Below are positions 48,938 to 60,094 of a DNA stretch of 64,000 bases, piece after piece. The notes beneath the pieces were generated by a model. That model was not told where the DNA came from. It did no database searches and saw only the letters and a list, made by a program, of their open reading frames with translations. Each line of letters starts with the position of its first letter. Within the stretch, counting starts at the first letter, position 1. Position numbers and translations under genes: made by a program. Source of the DNA: Raphanus sativus (lineage: Eukaryota > Streptophyta > Magnoliopsida > Brassicales > Brassicaceae); contig NC_079516.1 in assembly GCF_000801105.2 (NCBI RefSeq), forward strand, positions 14,074,001 through 14,138,000. The letters are read 5' to 3'.

Positions 48938-49125
48938 AAGAAACCATAAATAGTTGACGGGGAAATTTAGGCACTGGCACTAATACATTTTAATGGCGAC
49001 AAAATATTTAATTTTTGGGACATATATCAGTTTCGAATGTCACAGATATTCTGATCAGATATTTGGCAGGCACATATTCCGAGTATTCTGACTCAGATAT
49101 TCTGACAAGCAAAACAGAAATAACA
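48938..49125. repeat. 'TATTCTGAC'-rich dispersed repeat, copy 1
   Basis: Contains gacggggaaatttaggcact, cagatattctgat and two actcagatattctgac-like phrases. It is a direct paralogue of 51175-51395. Confidence 0.65.
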
Positions 49126-49156
49126 ATTTTTTGATATTTGCATTCAATCCCTACAA

Positions 49157-49202
49157 TTTTTACCATATTTTCTTTTACCAAAAAAAAACTTTTATCATAT
49201 TT
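49157..49202. repeat. A-rich micro-insertion with imperfect 13-bp direct repeats
   Basis: ttttaccatattt and ttttatcatattt flank tcttttaccaaaaaaaa-like sequence. Confidence 0.55.
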
Positions 49203-49423
49203 GCACTCTATACTTTATTTTTCCCTGTCTTTTCCCTCCTTCGTCACTCTTTCTCCACAATATTTAGGTATTTTCCTTTTTTGATTCTATAGAAACAGAA
49301 ATCTCTGACTGGTATTATTATTCAAACCTTATATGCGGAAAACTTGGGATTAATTACACGATCACTAGTGTTCTACGTCAAATGACAAATTTGGAAAGTA
49401 AACTGACTAATAGCAAAATAATA

Positions 49424-50047
49424 CTCCCTCCATTTTTCAAAGAAATATATTGTAGAAAAAAAAATTGTTTCAAAAATATATTGAACTCTTATTGGGTTAA
49501 AATCACAGAAAATAGATGTTCGCAGAAAATTATGCATTTAATATTATCCTTATTTCATAAAGATACATATTCTCTTTGTTTCATATTAAGTGCCGTTTTA
49601 GACTTGGTACACATATTAAAAATCATTTAATTTTGCATATTTAAATATAAAAACATCATTTACCCATACACCTACTTATATTTCAACCAATACAAAAATA
49701 AACTCGAGAATAAAAATTACTAAATTTTGTATTGAAATGCTAAAACGATACTTATTTTGCAACGAAAAATTTTGTCTACAACGACACTTAGTATGAAACG
49801 GAGAGAGTATTCTAGAAAAAATATTGTTTCAAAAAAGTACATTTTTTATATTTCAATACACTTTTTACCAACTAGTAATTAATTGTAAACTTCAAGAAGA
49901 TTAATTGCATTTATTGAATTTTTATTGGCTTAGAATCATATAAAATAGATAATCTCAAAAAAAATTATGCATGCAATACTTAAATTTAATATGTTTTATT
50001 TATTTGTGTGAAAAGCCAAAACATATAACGTTTTGAAACGTAAGGAG
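49424..50047. mobile_element. Stowaway-like MITE with a nested MITE
   Basis: Left end CTCCCTCCATTTTTCAAAG; right end, reverse-complemented, CTCCTTACGTTTCAAAACG; TA on both sides (49422-49423 and 50048-50049). Without the nested element it would be about 386 bp. The two halves also share an internal repeat containing agatgttcgcagaaaattat-like / agataatctcaaaaaaaatt sequence. Confidence 0.6.
49570..49807. mobile_element. MITE (238 bp) nested in the previous one
   Basis: Left end TTCTCTTTGTTTCATATTAA and right end, reverse-complemented, CTCTCTCCGTTTCATACTAA are terminal inverted repeats of over 25 bp with few mismatches. TA flanks at 49568-49569 and 49808-49809. Tc1/mariner (Stowaway-type) by terminus and target. 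Confidence 0.75.
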
Positions 50048-50286
50048 TATGTTTTATCACTCCATTTTTTTCATAAGTATCATTTGATTTGTTATATTTT
50101 GCTGTTTAAGGTAACATATATATATTGTCACTTAGGTAACATATAATCCCTCCGTTTTGTTTTATATGACGTTTTGGAACAATTTTTTTTCGATCTATTT
50201 GACGTTCTAAAAAAACAATGTAAATTATAGTGAAAAATGACTCTATTTGCCCTGCATTTGTTATTGGAAAAAAGTTTCCTGGCTAA

Positions 50287-51036
50287 GTTTACACTAATAT
50301 GGTGGAAACCATCCAAAGTATCAAAATGTGTCAATAATTACAGGAAGTTTATGTAAATACATGCCACATGTACGTAGCAAATGATAATATGTTGACAATA
50401 TCACAATCGGGTTTAATTAATCTTAAGCTAGGTTAATGGGGCAATCTGTAATTTATGAAACTTAATAAATTTAATTGATTTTATAAATAAACTGAATAAT
50501 TATTAAACTTAATAAAATTACTAATTTATTAAACTTACTAAACTTAACAAACATAATAATATTTTTAACTTAATAAAATTATTAAACTTAATAAAATTAC
50601 AAATTTATTAAACTTAATAAACATAATAATATTTTTATATTGATAAAATTATTAAACTTAATAANNNNNNNNNNNNNNNNNNNNNNNNNNNNNNNNNNNN
50701 NNNNNNNNNNNNNNNNNNNNNNNNNNNNNNNNNNNNNNNNNNNNNNNNNNNNNNNNNNNNNNNNTTGTTAGACTTAATAAGTTTAATAAATTATTATTTT
50801 TATTAAGTTTAATAATTATTAATTTTATTAATAAAATCAATTAAATTTATTAAGTTTCATAAATTACAGATTACTCCTATTAACTTAGCTTAAGATCAAT
50901 TAAACCTTATTGTGATGTTGCCAATATATTATCATTTACTTCATACTTGAGATATATATTAACATAAATTTCGTATAGTTGTTAACATATTTTGATATTT
51001 TGGATGGTTTTCAACATATTAGTGTAAAATTAGTAT
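50287..51036. repeat. Large foldback (inverted repeat) centred on an assembly gap
   Basis: The left arm 50287-50664 and right arm 50765-51036 are inverted copies. For example, tttacactaatatgg and accatccaaagtatcaaaat on the left pair with attttgatattttggatggt and catattagtgtaaa on the right; cacaatcgggtttaattaat pairs with caattaaaccttattgtg. The inner parts are simple ttaataaa/aaacttaat repeats. A foldback MITE-type element is likely; sequence upstream (50150-50180) carries a MITE-like ccctccgttttg end. Confidence 0.8.
50665..50764. other. Assembly gap (100 N)
   Basis: Exactly 100 N at the centre of an inverted repeat, where assembly is expected to fail. Confidence 0.99.
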
Positions 51037-51085
51037 AGATAAGAATTTTTTTTCTTTTATTATATTACATGTTCTCCACGATAAG

Positions 51086-51131
51086 AAGTAGTCCATTAGT
51101 TAAAAAAAGAAAAAAAAAGTAGTCCTTTAGT
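51086..51131. repeat. A-rich micro-insertion with 15-bp direct repeats (one mismatch)
   Basis: aagtagtccattagt and aagtagtcctttagt flank taaaaaaagaaaaaaa. Confidence 0.65.
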
Positions 51132-51174
51132 GAAGGGTAGAAAAGTTATTAGACTGGGTGTCTTAAAAAAGGTG

Positions 51175-51395
51175 ACATGGATATTCTGACATAAATATTT
51201 GACGAGGAAATATAGGCACTGATCAGGTTACAAAAGAAAATATAGGCACTGACACAGATAGTATATTTTATTGGCACAGATATGTATTTTTGGATTATGT
51301 GATAGATAGTGACATATATTCTGACGCAGATATATTTGTCAGGCATATATTGACACTGACACGGATATTCTGACTCAGAATTAAAAAGGACATTT
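51175..51395. repeat. 'TATTCTGAC'-rich dispersed repeat, copy 2
   Basis: Several tatattctgacgcagat / gacacggatattctgactc phrases; paralogous in direct orientation to 48938-49125. Confidence 0.65.
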
Positions 51396-53200
51396 TTCTG
51401 TATGATCCACAAAAAAAAAACACAGATGGCCCAATTTAAACAAAATTGTACTAGGAGTTTAAAAATAAAAAACTTATCAAAACAATTAGAGAATTTAATT
51501 AAATATGATTATGAGTAACAAGTGTATATATATATATGTTTTGATATTGGCAAACATATATTAAATTGTTGAGAAAAAGTATAATATTAATTTGAATGTT
51601 TACAAAGATATATACAGTTGTACTGTTTGTTTTAAAAATTAAAAATTAAAACAAATATTTAGTTCTCATAGAACTTGTTCTATTTAATCAGATTACGACT
51701 AATTGATAAATGGTTAGTCTAACTATTATTTCCCCACGTAATCTACTTAATATCTTATAACTACATCTAAATATATATTTTGTAACCACTCAGGTGTATC
51801 ATTTACAACTTAGCACGACAAGATCATTTATGAAATGTCCATGAACCAGATTGGTTTCTATAAACCAAACGATGTAGACTCCAAATTCACAAATATAAAA
51901 TGATAAAATGACAAAATTTACAAGTATAAAAAATAAATTAAAAAGGATTAAAACAAAATATATCTGCCATTTGAAAAGACGGATCAGAAGTGGCATTTTA
52001 ATTTTGAAACTATAACATAGATAAATTGATTAGTACTTAATCTAAACTAAGAAAGTTTAATCAATGTGCGAAGACCAAATAAATTGTGATCAGTCTCATA
52101 ATCTTAAAATATTGTTACTATGTCTTATAATCTGTGGTTTTAAAACTGAAATATTTTGGTTCATAGGTCACTATGGTTCGATCGAGTTCAAATCCGGTTC
52201 GATCGGGTTTGATTGGACTGAACTGAACTGAATTTAATAATATTGTTGAAAATAAACAATAGTAACCAAAATCATTATGTATTTTAGGAACTATATTCGG
52301 GCATAATTTTCTTACAAATTTATTATTTTATATGTTTTATTAAAATATATGTGTTATTAAAATATATATGCTTATTGTTATATTAAAATTTTGCATACAC
52401 TAACATATTAGAAATATTTTACAAATGTTTTTGTTTGATTAATACTTTAATTATAAATTATTTTATGTCTTATTTTTTTAATTTTTGTAATAGAAATAAT
52501 TATTTTACGATAACAACACAATATATAAGAATTATCTTATTTAAAAAGAATTAATATTATTAATATAAATTCTTTTGTAATTATATAATAAATTCGTAAA
52601 TAATAGTATAAATAAATTGTTTTATATTTTTAAAAAAATATTTATGAAAGAAAAAACTATTTTAAGATAACATAATATATAAGAATAATCTTTTTAAAAA
52701 TATATTATTAATATACTCTAGCATATTTATAGTTTAATGATAATAGAATTAGACTACGATTTCCTTGAAAGATAAATAATTCTGATATTAGTCCTGTTGA
52801 TTCGATGGATGAATTGTACAGTATAGTTGCACACCTTTCTTGACCATTGTATTGTATCCTCCAAAGTATCAATACAGTCATTTACGCGAATCTCAATGTT
52901 TCCCTTTCTGAAGAAACAAACTAACACGGGAATGAGAATCAGAAGAGTGTCAGAACTTATGGATGCAATTCCGTGTGACTATCACACCTGGCATTGCACT
53001 ACGATCGGTGGTGCTATAGCAACCATTCTATTACTAAGTTTTTTATTTATTTCTTCATATTCAATTACGTTCTAATCATATATTATGTATCTCCTTTTCT
53101 CCCTCTTATAATTTGCCTATATATGATCATCTCTCTTTATATTTTTAAGCAAAAAAAAGAGCATCTCTATATACTATAATATGTGCGAGAGAAAGAGAGT
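51396..53200. other. A+T-rich intergenic region
   Basis: No gene recognised. A short GC-richer patch, ggttcgatcgagttcaaatc then cggttcgatcgggtt (52175-52215), is a small tandem duplication. Confidence 0.4.
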
Positions 53201-53610
53201 AAAAGAACACCGTTTGTTCTGGTTTTAGGAATCCGATATAGAAAGTTATGATCTTTATGGAACCAGAATTGAAAAGTTAGGATCTTTATGGAACAATCTT
53301 CAGTTTATTGGTTTCATGTTGCTCTGCTCTGTCTGAATGTTCTGTTCAATCTTCAGTGAGATGTATTGAATGCTCTATCAGTTGAGTTGATATCGATGTT
53401 GTTTTATTTTGAAACCAGGATTGAAAAATTATGATCTTTATGAACAATCGTTAGTTTATTGGTTTCATTGTTGTCTGTGATTGACAAGCAATTGGCAGTG
53501 GAAGTTCAAGGGAAACTCAATCGGTACTAGTGGTCCTCAGGCTCGTCAGATTCGTATAGCTGAATGTCTTGTTGGTGATGAGACTGGAATCATTATCTTT
53601 ACTGTTTTGA
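53201..53610 (+). pseudogene. OB-fold nucleic-acid-binding protein gene fragment (At4g28440-like)
   Basis: At about 53532-53602 the plus strand reads ARQIRIAECLVGDETGIIIF, the hallmark block of the plant OB-fold family (RxxRIAECLVGDETGxIxFTARN). It breaks off right after IIIFT. The preceding sequence is intron-like and contains a diverged duplication of gatctttatggaacaatctt and tcagtttattggtttcat. The rest of the gene (start, later beta strands) is missing, so this is a captured or decayed fragment. Confidence 0.7.
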
Positions 53611-53700
53611 TATATGAATCGGTGTTGCTAAATGGGTTTAGGTTTAAAATCTACACACTGGAATCTCTTTAATACAGCTTAATGATCCCTTTTGATGCAG

Positions 53701-54072
53701 GCTGGATTGAGAACTTGCCCAAGCTGGTGGAGGATATAGTTCAGACATCGATTAACACAGGTCCACACGGTGCGTTGCGTCTTGTCCAAGGCGTTCAGGC
53801 CTTTGTTGGGGTTGGAGGAGAGTGGCTGAATGATATCTCTAAGGTACCTGTTTTTAATATGTTTCAAGTGAATCTTTCATAATTTCTCTTGTTTTATGTG
53901 AGTGAGACACTGTACACCTCCTGTGAGCTTAAATTTGCTTCTTCTTGTGACTCTCTGCAGACAACAAGTGTCTGGTGGATTACCAACTGAAATGCAGCTT
54001 GGTCTACTGTCTCCTCTGTATATGAGGAAGCTGTTTGAACGCATGGGAACTACTTAGATTAAGCTGGGCCAG
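53701..54072 (+). pseudogene. ABC1 kinase gene fragment (At5g24970-like), two exons
   Basis: Exon 53701-53843 reads WIENLPKLVEDIVQTSINTG then GALRLVQGVQAFVGVGGEWL; its AG and GT borders are intact. Exon 53961-54072 reads GLPTEMQLGLLSPLYMRKLF, ERMGTT, a TAG stop in place of Tyr, then IKLGQ, the KxGQ motif. Two bases are missing near 53974, shifting the frame. The kinase core that should follow is absent. Arabidopsis At5g24970 is, as I recall, an ABC1 kinase with this stretch, so this may be the decayed syntenic gene and not a relation of the intact one at 1-5.5 kb. Confidence 0.75.
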
Positions 54073-54599
54073 GTGATTAGTTTTGCTAAAATGTAGTGCG
54101 AATTGTATCCTTTGATGATCTTTGTCAATTATACTCCTTATATCCAATCATTAAACTTAAGTTGTTTGTTCTACTTTAAGTTATTGTTTCTGTTACTTTA
54201 AGTTTTTTGTTTCTGTTGCTTTATGTTTCTTGTGTTCTGATGATATAAAAGCTTCCTTGTACTTATGTTCAAAATCATTCTTTCACCAATGTTTATTTTT
54301 TTTAAAACCCTTGAATAAGAAACTACCATTGGAAGGTATGAATAAAGCTTTTTCTTAAACAAGGTTCTTAATAACATTTAATTAGTAAAATATTCATTAA
54401 GAGACACAATGGGGTTTGTGGGTTAATCATGCTCTAACTGACCCTTAAATAAAACAGATAAACAAACTAATACGTGGATAAACAACACATTTACTTATTA
54501 TTGAAACACAAAGAAAAAGAAAACATAACCTAAGGGAACTAATTTATTGGTCATCTTGGAGGAACCACGCCATCTTCTCCAAATTGTTGCTCCATACGT
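54073..54599. other. Spacer and 3' region of the small membrane-protein gene
   Basis: No gene recognised. Confidence 0.4.
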
Positions 54600-54797
54600 T
54601 CATTCTTGAGCTGGAGCTGGAGCTTGCCCGGGAACCATCTCCATCTCCGGGACAATAGTAGTCCTTTCACTCCTCTTCATCAGAAGCTTGCATATGTAGA
54701 CTATGCAATAGCCTACACCAGCAGCACAAAACAAGATGAAGATGATCAACCAGAACCACTTGGGACTGATTTGATCCTCATAGCCAGATAGAGCCAT
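54600..54797 (-). CDS. Small single-pass membrane protein, 65 residues, unknown function
   Basis: ATG 54797 to stop 54600. The N terminus (MALSGYEDQISPK) is short and polar, then WFWLIIFILFCAAGVGYCIV and YICKLL form one membrane segment (about residues 14-38). KRSER follows on the likely cytosolic side, then a Pro/Glu/Ala-rich tail. A GxGYC motif lies in the membrane segment. A paralogue at 33.6 kb is broken, and its conserved 5' flank shows that gene and promoter were duplicated together. That only one copy keeps the frame, and that the substitutions between copies leave the membrane segment hydrophobic, supports a real gene. I do not recognise the family; I recall small membrane proteins annotated near At5g24980 but cannot confirm. 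Confidence 0.65.
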   Translation of the reverse strand: MALSGYEDQISPKWFWLIIFILFCAAGVGYCIVYICKLLMKRSERTTIVPEMEMVPGQAPAPAQE

Positions 54798-55330
54798 GTG
54801 AAAGAAAGTTATGAAAAAGAGAGTTAAAGATGAGAAATAAACAGAGAAGAAGATGAGAAAACAGAGAACTTGGGAAAAAAATGAAGGAAGATGATGGGTA
54901 TTAAAAGAGAGAACGAAGAAGATGTTTCATCAATTAACATTTTTGTGAATGCTAGACTAATGCTACAATGTTGTATTCAAGTTTATGAATGGTAAACAAT
55001 TTATTTGGTTGCATATCATTTATGTTGATAATTATTGGAATAGGTAATAGGCAGATCATGACAACGTTAATTCACAAGCAGATCGAGATAGGGAAAACAG
55101 AGAACTTGGGAAAAAAAATGAAGGAAGATGATGGGTATTAAAAGAGAGAACGAAGAAGATGTTTCATCAATTAACATTTTTGTGAATGCTAGACTAATGC
55201 TACAATGTTGTATTCAAGTTTATGAATGGTAAACAATTTATTTGGTTGCATATCATCTATGTTGATAATTATGGAATATATAGGTAATAGGCAGATCATG
55301 ACAACGTTAACAAGCAGATCGAGATAGGGA
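54798..55330 (-). promoter_or_regulatory. Promoter of the small membrane-protein gene, with a 236-bp tandem duplication
   Basis: 54857-55092 is repeated at 55093-55330 with very few differences (for example gcatatcatttatg versus gcatatcatctatg). The duplicated unit includes the leader-like gaaggaagatgatgggtatt and upstream DNA, so the second copy is a duplicate promoter. High identity means it is recent. Confidence 0.8.
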
Positions 55331-56640
55331 AAAGGGAAGAAGTGTAGCACGTGGGATGAAAATCAGAGAAGTGTTTAGATTTAATCATTGTTTGTGATTG
55401 AATTCTTTGCATCAGACCTAGCAATCCTATAACATTAATTATCCACCAAATGGTTTTGGCAATTTTCACCATGAAACCCTCCATTATCTTTTTTTTTAAT
55501 TGCTAAAGCTTCTAAACTAACAACTTTTATATATATTCCTATTATTATTTGGCTATATTATATCACCACTTTTATTTTTACCAAAAAGGTTTTAAACAAT
55601 TATAGTGATATGTGAGATGTATATGTGGACATGTAACAAGCGACTGGGAGTACTTTAATTTTGATGATTTTTTTTTAATAAACATACATGTGTAACCTAT
55701 GTCTCTATGCATATAGACTATACAATTAATATAGATCTCGATCGGTCCATACACTATGATACGTACGCAGAATTCATCTATAGACCTTGACAAATATATC
55801 AAAAAATTATGTTCAATCGTTTTGACCTGGTATCTTTCCGCAACAAAAAAATGATTTTATATATTCTTATGAATAATAAATAACTAAAAGTAAAACTATT
55901 GATAGTACCACAACAGATGTAAAGAAAAAAAGAACCACAACAATACTATCAAAGGTCTTTTTCTAATAATAAGCAGTAAAAAATCATGTTGACTCGTGAC
56001 ATTTTTTATGTTCAAACAAAAAAAAACTGCAATTTGTAGTCGAATGAACATTAACTGAAAAGAACATAGGGAAGCTGATGTTCAGAACACTAATTGATTA
56101 GAACAGATCGATTTCTTCTCGACTCTATGATGCTGACAGCCCAACCAATCTTTTTATATATCAATTCGACTCCAAGAAAAAGAAAAATTCATAAATCCTT
56201 GCAATACAAAAGTTGGTAGAAACAAAACTAGACGTCTATAAGGGAAATGAGAATTTGATTTCTCGAGAAAAATGACATTTGGTTTTCTCGAAAAAATGAG
56301 AATGTACTTGGTAACTAAATTTTCTAGCTTGTAAAAATTATCCAAATTGAAAAATAATTAACTGCGAACGTCACGAACGATAATATAGATACCAATTTGT
56401 TATTTGGTTAAAGATAGTATTTGGACTTGAACATTTCTAAACTGCGGTTAATTAGTTTGCTCGATCCATAGTTTAGGTGGTTTACATGTCCAGATCATAA
56501 ATTAGAGATACTAAGTTATGTTAATTGGAAGATGATTGCCAAAATCATCAACACATATAATTACTTATCTAGATGCATCGATAAGCATCATCTCCTAGGT
56601 AACCAGGTTTTGCACTTCAGTAAAAAAAATTAGATTTTGG
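55331..56640. repeat. Segmental duplication shared with 33.9-34.4 kb and 62.56-63.0 kb
   Basis: 55370-55790 matches 33940-34360. 56045-56440 matches 62575-63030: both contain gaaaagaacata, acagatcgatttcttc, cattcgact, catgaaatcctt-like sequence and tttgttatttg near the end. No gene is seen. Confidence 0.7.
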
Positions 56641-58129
56641 CCTGGTATCTTCCTGCCACAAAAAAACGATTATACTTTATATATATTCATATGAATAATA
56701 AACGACAAAAGTAGTGAATCTAGTGATAGAACCATAACAATATTATCAAAGGGATGACTATTAAATTCCTCATTTATTTGATAAATTCCCCTCTTTTTCT
56801 CTTTCTAGCTATTCACAATTTCACATCAGTTCAATCATTGTTTACGTGGCGCACTTTTTAAGGAAAAAAACACACAGCTCACAATCGTTTTTGCTTCTCT
56901 TTAAATAAATTTTCCTAAGCTACCGAAATAAACGAAACTTTATAATGGCCGCTGTATAAGTTTACAAGGTTGGTTTCAAATTGGCCCAAAATTGGCCGCT
57001 GTATTCACAAAAGAACTATAAAGATTCAGTGTAGATTACAGATGGCCCACAGAAAACAAAGCATGTGTAAATTTACTTAAAAGGATTAAAGAATTAGTAT
57101 TGTAATTTTGAAAACAAAGCAAGTTGTTCGAGCCGAGCAGTGGTGGTGCCGTGGTGGACAGCGATAAGGCACTCAGCTTTTCCAATCGAAGGGGAAGGAG
57201 GCTCGTATTTGCTTCTGCAGAAAGATGTATTTGTTAGAACGAGCGTCTTATCAAAAAATAGACCCTCTTATGTTTGTAGTGCCAGTGTAAAGGTATTTCT
57301 ATCACGATCATTTGAAATTGAGTTTAATTATGCCAGCTTCTTGAACTACTTAGTATATTATACACTTCTTAAGATTTTAAAATGATGGCCTTCTAAACTT
57401 TAAAAATGTTTTTTTCAAGAATTGTTTAGAAATGTTTCTAGATAGGCTCCTACCGAGCTGAGGTTGTTGCAAATTTATATGTTATACAAGTATGCTCAGA
57501 CCATGCGTTCAGCATCTGTGTGACGAATATAAACTTTATATGCGAGGAGATTTTCTATCAAGTACATTATCTTATGTTGTAGTAGGACTATGGAATTGAT
57601 TCAGGTGTGTAATTTCTAGAGAGTTGATATTGATAGAAAAATAAAGTTAGTAGAAAGGCACATATACTTGATAAGGGGTATATTTTTGTTTTTTCTTAAG
57701 GTTCCATATTATTTAATAAAATTAAAACACATTTAAATTGTATGATGCATATTTCATATACTTTAAGTAATAGTATAAAACAATATAAAATCAGATTTAT
57801 AAAATTTAGCGAATATATAAAAATTTAAACCAAATATTTTTCTTATTTTTCTAAAATTATTTCAAAAATATAAATCTATTTTTTTTGTAAATTAACAAGT
57901 CTATAAATTAATAAATATGAAATTCTGATATTATTAATTTATATTGTTTTTATTATGTCCATAAAGAAAGCACATGTTTACCCTTTATTACAATTAATTT
58001 TATCAACTTTCAGATATTACTATTCAAAATTTTAATTCCATATCAACTTATTTGTATCTGTTAAAAACATGCAATTTCTGACATCCAATACTACTAAAGT
58101 AACGGAAAAAAATTTGTTGTATCCCACGG
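56641..58129. other. Intergenic region
   Basis: 57140-57385 holds an 81-codon frame without a family match, which I do not accept as a gene. 57725-57955 is the second copy of the repeat at 535-740. Confidence 0.4.
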
Positions 58130-58157
58130 CGTAGTGCGGGTATCTACCTACTATTAG
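58130..58157 (+). mobile_element. Possible Helitron 3' end
   Basis: tatcccacggcgtagtgcgg then gtatctacctact resembles a Helitron terminal hairpin followed by CTAGT with one changed base. The 5' end was not identified. Confidence 0.4.
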
Positions 58158-59297
58158 TAACGAAACATTATATTTAAAAAAAAGGAAACAAAACATATTT
58201 TATGAAAATATAATTTATATATATGATCTGATTTCATAGAAAAAAAATTCACCCAAAACAACTGTTTGATATTAAAAATAAACATCTATTTTAAAAATAA
58301 TATTAAACAGCATAATATATATTAAAAATTAATTAAAAACATTTTATTTATGTCTGTATATTTTCTTAGATTATTACAAATTAATACAATAATATATACT
58401 AAAATATCATTGATGAACTAAAAATATTGTATAATTGCTAATACTGAGATGTTTATTCATTTTTGCATAACTTATTTTTGTTGAATTTTTAATTTTGATT
58501 TACATTTTCTATATAATAATCTACAAAAACAAAAATAAAATCTACAAACTTTAATCAAACATAAATAGTACTAAAGATTATTTAAGTCTTAATATTTATA
58601 AATACATATATACAACATTATATACCTATAATAAGAATACATAAAATTTAAAAGTTTTATGATTAAGATTATTTAGAATATTTTTTAATTTATATTTTAT
58701 ACATCTAAAGTATAAAGTTACTTAAAATTTACAAAAAAATGTAAATGTTGTTATATGTTCATGATTTTTCAAAATTTCATCTTTAATGTTCATCTATAAA
58801 CTTCATCCTTATCATCATTTCAGTATTTTCTACTATTTCATAAAAATGTCATTTATTGAAATAGTAATTCTACTTTTACCTCATGTTTTGTATCACTTTT
58901 CATGTTTATCTTTTTTTACAAATACCTAAAATATGAGATTTTATTAAAGAGGCTAAAACTCTTTTACATCTACTTTAAATATATAAACATAAATAATTAT
59001 TTAAATAAACAGTAAAAGCTAAAAAATTAAAAGTTATTTTTATATAATATTTGAATTATAAGTTTTTTTAGTTCAAAAGTTCTTATAACTTTTACAGTTT
59101 TTTTTCAAAAACATAAAGTTCAAAATTTTATTTTGAAATCCGAAAATTTTATTGAAACTCTTTTTCAAAATTTTATTTTTATTTTTAGTATTATTTTTTT
59201 ATTTTTAAAATCTAAAATCCTACTTTCCAAAACGCATCTTTCGAATCTAAATCTTAAGTCTGGATTCACTAACCCTATAAATATAAATGTTTATTTC
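58158..59297. other. Very A+T-rich intergenic region
   Basis: No gene, no clear element. Confidence 0.4.
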
Positions 59298-59600
59298 ACC
59301 ACAAGAAATGTTTTCATGGCTATGTCCAAAATTTTGTGGCTATTTGGCGATAATCACAAATAGCCACAAAATTATTTCGCACGTACGGCTTAACCACAAA
59401 CAATATCTGAGCTAATTTCCACGGATAAAACAAATCACATTTGTAGCTATTATAGCCACAACTAGTAATGTACCAAATTGTAGCTATTTTGCCAAATTAA
59501 CACAAATCTAATTTTGGATTTATGACACAAATAACCACATATGTAATTCTGGCTATTATATAAAATTTTATTAAAAATATAATTTTGATAATTAAATTAA
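59298..59600 (+). mobile_element. CACTA-like left terminus with subterminal repeats
   Basis: ttcaccacaagaaatgtttt has one change from the CACTACAAGAAA end. It is followed by repeated tggctat, tagccacaa and gtagctatt phrases in both orientations, as in CACTA subterminal regions. The other end was not found downstream. Confidence 0.55.
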
Positions 59601-59837
59601 TTAATAAATACAAAAACAACTACCAAATTGAGTTTACAATTACAAAACAAATTATATTATTAAAAAAATATTTTGTAATATACAACATCAGTCTCTGAAT
59701 AGATTCTTCTCCAAAATTGTGAGCTAAGAAAGAGCAAAAAACATACAATGTCAACACAACTCTTTATTTTGTACTCATGTCGTTGGTAGGATCACCTTTG
59801 AAGACAGCCAGAAGTTAATCTATTTAGGAAAGGATTG

Positions 59838-60094
59838 GATTGGTGTCTCATGTGTTTCGTGTGTAATCTATGAGCTTTACCTGATACACTGTAGAAGCTG
59901 CAGTCAACTCGTCATACAAGAGACAAGGATTGGTGTCTCATGTGTTTCGTGTGTAATCTATGAGCTTTACCTGATACACTGTAGAAGCTGCAGTCAACTC
60001 GTCATACAAGAGACAAGGATTGGTGTCTCATGTGTTTCGTGTGTAATCTATGAGCTTTACCTGATACACTGTAGAAGCTGCAGTCAACTCGTCA
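59838..60094. repeat. Tandem repeat, 90-bp unit, about 2.9 identical copies
   Basis: ggtgtctcatgtgtttcgtg recurs at 59842, 59932 and 60022. The copies appear identical through gtcaactcgtca. Identity means a very recent expansion or an assembly effect. Each unit contains ctgatacactgtagaagctg. No reading frame of note. Confidence 0.93.

Noticed and set aside
52827..53075. 82-codon frame with a hydrophobic end
   Set aside because: No homology I recognise, in low-complexity DNA.
57140..57385. 81-codon frame with a Trp-rich start
   Set aside because: No family match, no conserved features, no sign of splice structure.
59838..60094. CRISPR-like array
   Set aside because: The repeats are contiguous with no unique spacers, and the organism is a plant.
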